NCBI RefSeq assembly: GCF_021172165.1
Contig: NZ_CP089096.1
Coordinates: 186,001-250,000 of the forward strand
DNA length: 64,000 nt
DNA from: Flavobacterium channae
GTDB lineage: Bacteria; Bacteroidota; Bacteroidia; Flavobacteriales; Flavobacteriaceae
Reading direction: 5' to 3'
Part shown: one piece after another, positions 59,768 to 64,000 of the stretch
Numbering within the stretch: position 1 is the first letter of the stretch
Layout of the letters: each line of letters begins with the position of its first letter
Position numbers and translations under genes: made by a program
The notes under the pieces: model-generated
Told to the model about the DNA's origin: nothing
Database searches by the model: none
Seen by the model: the letters and a program-made list of their open reading frames with translations, nothing else

Positions 59768-60504
59768 TTTTTAAATTCTTTTAATTCCATTTTTTCACCA
59801 TCGAAAACACCATAGGTAAAATAGCCAATCCAATCACCAAGATTAACGTATTTCGAATTTTCAGTTAATTCAATTTCTAAAGGTAAATGACGATGACCAA
59901 AAACAAAGAAATTATATTGTTTGGTTTCAAGTTTACGTTTGCAATATTGAACCAACCATTCATTTTCTTCTCCTAAATATTTTACATCTTCTGCACCCGA
60001 AATTAACTTGTTTTTTACAGATAAATACTGGGCTAATTTCACACCAACATCAGGATGCAACCAACGGAACAACCACTTTGAAAAAGGATTTGTAAAGACT
60101 TTTTTCATTCTTTTATAACCCATGTCGCCCGGACCTTTTCCATCACCATGACCAATTAGGAAAGTTTTGTTGTTAAAAGTAAATTCTTGATTGTCATGAT
60201 AAACAGGAATATTTAACTCTTTTTGAAAATAATCGTGCATCCATAAGTCGTGATTTCCTACAAAAAAATAAATTGGAATACCAGAATCTTTAATTTCGGC
60301 TAATTTACCTAAAACTCTTACAAAACCTTTTGGAACAACAGTTTTGTATTCAAACCAAAAATCAAACAAATCACCTAGTAAGAAAATAGCGTCAGCGTCT
60401 TTCTTAACAATATCTAGCCATTGTATAAATTTTTGTTCTCTTGGAAAACTTAACTCAGGCGTTGGTGCGCCAAAGTGCTGGTCTGATGCAAAATATATTT
60501 TCAA
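59764..60504 (-). CDS. lpxH: UDP-2,3-diacylglucosamine diphosphatase-like metallophosphoesterase
   Basis: 246 residues. Calcineurin-like: YFASDQHFG (Asp, His), FLLGDLFDFWFEYK (Asp), VGNHDLWMHDYF (Asn-His), HGDGKGPGD and GHRHLPLEIEL (His-x-His). Hydrolyses UDP-2,3-diacylglucosamine in lipid A synthesis. The start is TTG (60504-60502): MKIYFASDQHFG is the family N-terminus and no ATG precedes it. LpxH versus the related LpxG/other phosphoesterase is inferred from length and motifs. Confidence 0.9.
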   Translation of the reverse strand: MKIYFASDQHFGAPTPELSFPREQKFIQWLDIVKKDADAIFLLGDLFDFWFEYKTVVPKGFVRVLGKLAEIKDSGIPIYFFVGNHDLWMHDYFQKELNIPVYHDNQEFTFNNKTFLIGHGDGKGPGDMGYKRMKKVFTNPFSKWLFRWLHPDVGVKLAQYLSVKNKLISGAEDVKYLGEENEWLVQYCKRKLETKQYNFFVFGHRHLPLEIELTENSKYVNLGDWIGYFTYGVFDGEKMELKEFKN

Positions 60505-60537
60505 GTTAATTCAGTATAAGAATTTATTATTTTTTTA

Positions 60538-60545
60538 CAAAGTTA
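60538..60545 (-). promoter_or_regulatory. -7 promoter element for lpxH
   Basis: TAACTTTG on the minus strand, 33 nt before the TTG start. Confidence 0.55.
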
Positions 60546-60594
60546 GAAAAAAACAACTAACTATACTTTTTTAAATTTTCGCATGCCTTAATTA

Positions 60595-60726
60595 ATGAAA
60601 ATATATAAACATAGAATCTCAGGACAAGGATTTGGAGAGAGCGAACCTAAGGTAGCTTGCACTAAATGTACTGAAGAAGAACATGCACAAAACAGAAGAA
60701 GTGAATTCTTAATTGTAAAGAAATAA
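60595..60726 (+). CDS. 43-residue ORF resembling the C-terminus of OmpA-family proteins
   Basis: ATG 60595 to TAA 60726, too short for routine calling. The peptide contains RISGQGFGESEP, a CxxC pair (ACTKC) and CTEEEHAQNRRSEFLIVKK. In OmpA-like peptidoglycan-binding domains of Bacteroidota the last segment runs ...GYGE...C..EEH..NRR(T/S)EF, so this is the final about 40 residues without the rest. An in-frame TAA lies two codons before the ATG. A strong terminator follows at once, which suggests it is still transcribed. Either a gene relic or a microprotein derived from such a tail. Confidence 0.6.
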   Translation: MKIYKHRISGQGFGESEPKVACTKCTEEEHAQNRRSEFLIVKK

Positions 60727-60748
60727 CAATAATTATTTTGTTAATATT

Positions 60749-60790
60749 CAAGAGCCTTTGATGATTAGATCAAAGGCTCTTGTTTTTTTG
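60749..60790 (+). terminator. strong terminator after the OmpA-tail ORF
   Basis: A 14-bp perfect stem (CAAGAGCCTTTGAT, 60749-60762, with 60769-60782), a 6-nt loop and Ts. Confidence 0.9.
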
Positions 60791-60817
60791 TCGGTAAAAA
60801 AAGCATTTCATCGATAA

Positions 60818-60850
60818 TTTGTAATAAGAATGATTTATTATGTAACTTTG
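60818..60850 (+). promoter_or_regulatory. promoter (-33 and -7) for the large T9SS protein
   Basis: TTTG at 60818-60821 and TAACTTTG at 60843-60850, 21 nt apart, fit the Bacteroidota -33/-7 arrangement. The ATG lies 34 nt further on. Confidence 0.65.
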
Positions 60851-60884
60851 AAAATTAATCAAACCTTAAAACAATATTAACATA

Positions 60885-63800
60885 ATGAAAAAACTATTAC
60901 TTTTTTTCATGTCGTTCTTTACCTTTTTTGCTTTTGGACAGCTTTCCGAAGGTTTTGAAGGTGCTACTTTTCCTCCTACAGGTTGGGTAGTTACAGATAA
61001 CGGCGTTGGAACAGTTCAGTCGTGGAGTAGAAATACACTTCTACCTAATGTTTGGACTTTTGGTACAGCTTCGGCTATGTCAACACGTGAAGGTAGTGTT
61101 CCCGGTCTTGCTCAAGATTGGTTAATCACACCTCAAGTTAATGTCCCTTTAAATGGGCAAGTTAGATTTTTTGCTAGATCCGTTACAAATGGAGAGCAAG
61201 GAAGTGTTTATAAAGTTATGTTGTCAACAACAACACAAAATATTACTGACTTCACAGTAACTTTAGGAACATACACAGAATTAGAAATCATTAATGATTT
61301 GATGCAACAAAAATTTATAAACCTTGATGCTTACGCTAATCAAAATGTTTATATTGCATTTGTTCATGAAGTTACAAATGGATTAGGGGATCGTTGGATT
61401 CTTGATAAAGTAAATGTTGATAGACAATGTTTGCAACCAGATAACTTAACAGTCTCAGCTATAGGAGATACATCTGTTAATTTAAGTTGGAGTAACCCAA
61501 CAGGTGCTTCATTATGGGAAGTAGAGTATGGACCAACTGGTTTTGCTCAAGGTACAGGAACTTTAGTGACAGGAATTACGTCAAATAATCCATACACTTT
61601 GAACGGATTAACGGCAGCTACTACATATGACTTTTATGTAAGAGCTATTTGTGGAGAAGATAACCCAAGCCCTTGGTCAGATTCTGAAACTTTTACAACA
61701 GCTCTTTGTGCTGCATCTCAACAGTGTGATTTTGTTTTTAGAATGACAGATTCATGGGGAGATGGATGGAATGGCAATACAATGACAGTTAGACAATTTG
61801 GTCAAACAGTTGCTGTTATTGGGTCAACTTTTACAGCAGGTGCCGGTCCGGTTAACGTTACAGTTGCTCTGTGTAGTGGTCAGCCTTTTGAACTGTTTTG
61901 GAACACAGGAGGTGGTTTTGCTAATGAAGTAGGGGTGTCAATTATAGATCCTCTAGGCGTTCAGATTTATAATAAGCCTTTTAATACGGGTACACAAGGA
62001 ACGGTGTTGTATTCAGGTCCTGCATTGTGTACACCACCAACATGTCCTGCGCCATCTAATATAGTGGTAAGTGCACTAACTACTTCTTCAGGTACAGTTA
62101 CTTGGACAGATAATGCGGGTGCAACTGAATGGCAAATAATTATTCAACCTATTGGAACTGGATATCCGCCTAATGGGGCTGCTGTAACAGCTACTGTATA
62201 TGGGGTTCCTACTTATGATTTTTCTGGTTTCCCTTCTGCAACTCAATATGAGGTTTATGTTAGAGCAATTTGTGACCCAACAGATTCAAGTATTTGGGCG
62301 GGTCCAAGAAATTTCGCTACTTTAATTTCTAATGATGAATGTAGTACTGCTATTCCTGTACCAGTAAATACTGGAACAGCATGTATTAATTCTGTAGATG
62401 GTACTGTATTAGGGGCAACTGCTTCACCAAATCCAAATAGTTGTGGTGGAACAGATGATGATGATGTGTGGTTTCAATTTATTGCAACAGAAACAACTCA
62501 TACTATATCTTTAGTTAACGTAACAGGAAGTACTACTGATTTATATCATGTTGTTTACACTGGATCTTGTGGATCTTTAACTCAATTATATTGTAGTGAT
62601 CCTGAAAGTAGTGTTGCATCAAATTTAATTCCTGGTCAAACCTACTACATTAGAGTGTATAGCTTTACTGGTACAGCAGGTCAAAACACTTCTTTTACGC
62701 TATGTGTTGGTACTCCTGTAGATTGTTCTGATGCTTCAGCATTTTGTGGTGAAACGGGATTGGTATATACCAACTCAGTAGGTGTTCCTAGTTATGGAAG
62801 TATAGGATGTTTATCTACATCACCTAACCCTTCTTGGTATTTTATGCAGGTAAGTCAATCTGGGAATTTAAATTTTCAAATTTCTCAAACAAATAGTGCA
62901 ACAGGTGCAGGGATTGACGTGGATTACATAATTTGGGGTCCATTTACACCTGCTCAATTTGCTACTTCATGTAATAGTATATACGATTTTCCTGACGGAA
63001 ACACTACAATTCCAAACAATATTGCCTCTTGTAGTTATTCTGCAGCAGCAATTGAGAATTTTACAATTGCTAATGCCGTAGTAAATAATATTTATATTGT
63101 TTTAATTACTAATTTTAGTAACCAACCAGGGACGGTAACATTTACGCAGACAAATTTAAATGGTACAGGTGCAGGAGCTACAAACTGTGCTATTGTATGT
63201 AGTAATAATTTAGGTGCTGATCAGACATTATGTGCTGATTCATATCAAATAGTTTCTTCTAATACAACTGCAGATCAGTATCAATGGTTTTTTAATAACA
63301 CTTTGATTCCTGGAGAAACTGCAAGTACTTTAACGGTATATCAGTCAGGAACATATAAGTGTATAGTTACTTGTGGAATTAATAATGTTGAGGATGAAAT
63401 TGTAGTAACTCTTAATCCTACAATAGTTCCAACTTTTTCAACTCCAGGAGCTATTTGTTCAGGTGCTGCAAACGTGCCTTTAAGTAATACTTCAATTAAT
63501 GGAGTAACAGGACAATGGACTTTAGCTGGAAATCCAGTTACGGAAATTAGTACTGCTACTGCTGGAATGTTTACGTATATTTTTACACCTAATGCTGCAA
63601 CTTTCCCATGTTCTCCTAACTTCCAAATGGATGTGGAGATTTTAGGAACATGTACATTTAATTCTTTTGCAACAGCAGTTTGGGTTGAAAACTGTACAAA
63701 TACTGCAACAGATGGTGAGTTTTATAATGTAACTGGTGTAGGAGCTGATTTAATTGGTCCTTCAGCAAACGTTTTTCCTGGTTCAGACTTAGGAGTTTAT

Positions 63801-64000
63801 GTTCAAAATTCGGGAAGTTTAATTTTTAGAGGTGCTGAATTAAAATCATTCAAAACTGCCACTTCAAATGTTTGTAGTGCAAGATTAAATTATAGAATTT
63901 ATCAAGCAAGTACAGCACCAGGAGCTTTTACAGTTTTAAATTTACCTTTATTTGATGATTGTTCTGGAGGTACTTTCCCTACAGGTGGTGGTACTTGTAA
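60885..64000 (+). CDS. large secreted modular (adhesin-like) protein, 3' end outside the window
   Basis: 1038 codons are present without a stop. Signal peptide (MKKLLLFFMSFFTFFAFGQ), a choice-of-anchor J (MAM-like) domain (about 20-182: SEGFEGATFPPTGW ... DRWILDKVNVDRQC), fn3 domain (about 185-275), a domain with DSWGDGWNGNTMTV, a second fn3 (about 385-480), then NDECSTAIPVPVN and DCSDASAFCGETG domains, many Cys, and an Ig-like stretch (YQWFFNNTLIPGETASTLTV). The architecture is that of long T9SS-exported surface proteins; the sorting domain itself would lie beyond the window. Ligand unknown. Confidence 0.85.
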   Translation, partial: MKKLLLFFMSFFTFFAFGQLSEGFEGATFPPTGWVVTDNGVGTVQSWSRNTLLPNVWTFGTASAMSTREGSVPGLAQDWLITPQVNVPLNGQVRFFARSVTNGEQGSVYKVMLSTTTQNITDFTVTLGTYTELEIINDLMQQKFINLDAYANQNVYIAFVHEVTNGLGDRWILDKVNVDRQCLQPDNLTVSAIGDTSVNLSWSNPTGASLWEVEYGPTGFAQGTGTLVTGITSNNPYTLNGLTAATTYDFYVRAICGEDNPSPWSDSETFTTALCAASQQCDFVFRMTDSWGDGWNGNTMTVRQFGQTVAVIGSTFTAGAGPVNVTVALCSGQPFELFWNTGGGFANEVGVSIIDPLGVQIYNKPFNTGTQGTVLYSGPALCTPPTCPAPSNIVVSALTTSSGTVTWTDNAGATEWQIIIQPIGTGYPPNGAAVTATVYGVPTYDFSGFPSATQYEVYVRAICDPTDSSIWAGPRNFATLISNDECSTAIPVPVNTGTACINSVDGTVLGATASPNPNSCGGTDDDDVWFQFIATETTHTISLVNVTGSTTDLYHVVYTGSCGSLTQLYCSDPESSVASNLIPGQTYYIRVYSFTGTAGQNTSFTLCVGTPVDCSDASAFCGETGLVYTNSVGVPSYGSIGCLSTSPNPSWYFMQVSQSGNLNFQISQTNSATGAGIDVDYIIWGPFTPAQFATSCNSIYDFPDGNTTIPNNIASCSYSAAAIENFTIANAVVNNIYIVLITNFSNQPGTVTFTQTNLNGTGAGATNCAIVCSNNLGADQTLCADSYQIVSSNTTADQYQWFFNNTLIPGETASTLTVYQSGTYKCIVTCGINNVEDEIVVTLNPTIVPTFSTPGAICSGAANVPLSNTSINGVTGQWTLAGNPVTEISTATAGMFTYIFTPNAATFPCSPNFQMDVEILGTCTFNSFATAVWVENCTNTATDGEFYNVTGVGADLIGPSANVFPGSDLGVYVQNSGSLIFRGAELKSFKTATSNVCSARLNYRIYQASTAPGAFTVLNLPLFDDCSGGTFPTGGGTC

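Overview
The window looks like chromosome from a member of the Bacteroidota, most likely Flavobacteriaceae (Flavobacterium or a close relative). The base composition is AT-rich (about one third G+C by eye). Most genes have no Shine-Dalgarno sequence, and many are preceded by the Bacteroidota -7 promoter element TAnnTTTG. Secreted proteins end in type IX secretion (T9SS) type A sorting domains. Several gene orders and fusions are typical of the phylum: prs-rplY-pth, the MurF-Alr fusion and tdk. No rRNA, prophage, CRISPR array or intact insertion sequence was seen. There are two tRNA genes. Five genes have convincing TTG starts.

Layout. 1-1.9 kb: partial HTTM membrane protein and ribF. 2-11 kb: three tandem paralogous secreted reprolysin-like zinc metalloproteases, each with its own promoter and with near-identical T9SS ends. 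11-13.4 kb: pth, rplY, prs (minus strand). 13.5-17.5 kb: tRNA-Leu, a repeat-bearing lipoprotein, a LolC/E-type permease with rbfA, mce, a CAT-anticodon tRNA, a small proline-rich membrane protein and ribE. 17.5-22.6 kb: pdxA, DUF177-rpmF, fabH-accB-accC. 22.6-28.9 kb (minus): HExxH protein, S9 peptidase, and a fourth metalloprotease with duplicated fn3-GEVED units. 29-37.6 kb: DAACS transporter, DedA, thioredoxin-like protein, DAO oxidoreductase, mtgA, SDR, a relic T9SS tail, AIM24 and small membrane or lipoproteins. 37.7-43.7 kb (minus): prolyl oligopeptidase, TonB-dependent receptor with a His/Cys-rich partner, dispersed repeats, asd.

44.3-50.5 kb is the accessory part. A divergent XRE regulator and a type IIG restriction-modification enzyme are separated by a 40-bp-period operator-like array. 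The R-M gene is tightly followed by a beta-helix/pentapeptide-like membrane protein. Next comes a REP-associated tyrosine transposase (RAYT) bracketed by inverted GC-rich REP palindromes. The XRE-IIG-membrane protein module is my best candidate for a poorly described system, probably defence. 50.6-60.5 kb is housekeeping again: mscL, murF-alr, tdk, rsmI, osmC-like, hopJ-like, recJ, MFS and lpxH. The window closes with an orphan OmpA-tail microORF and the 5' part of a large T9SS adhesin-like gene that runs off the end.

Functionally, the housekeeping genes cover flavin, pyridoxal phosphate, lipid, envelope and nucleotide metabolism. The secreted proteases, S9 peptidases, TonB receptor and adhesin fit a proteolytic, surface-feeding lifestyle. 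All functional calls rest on reading motifs; no database search was run.
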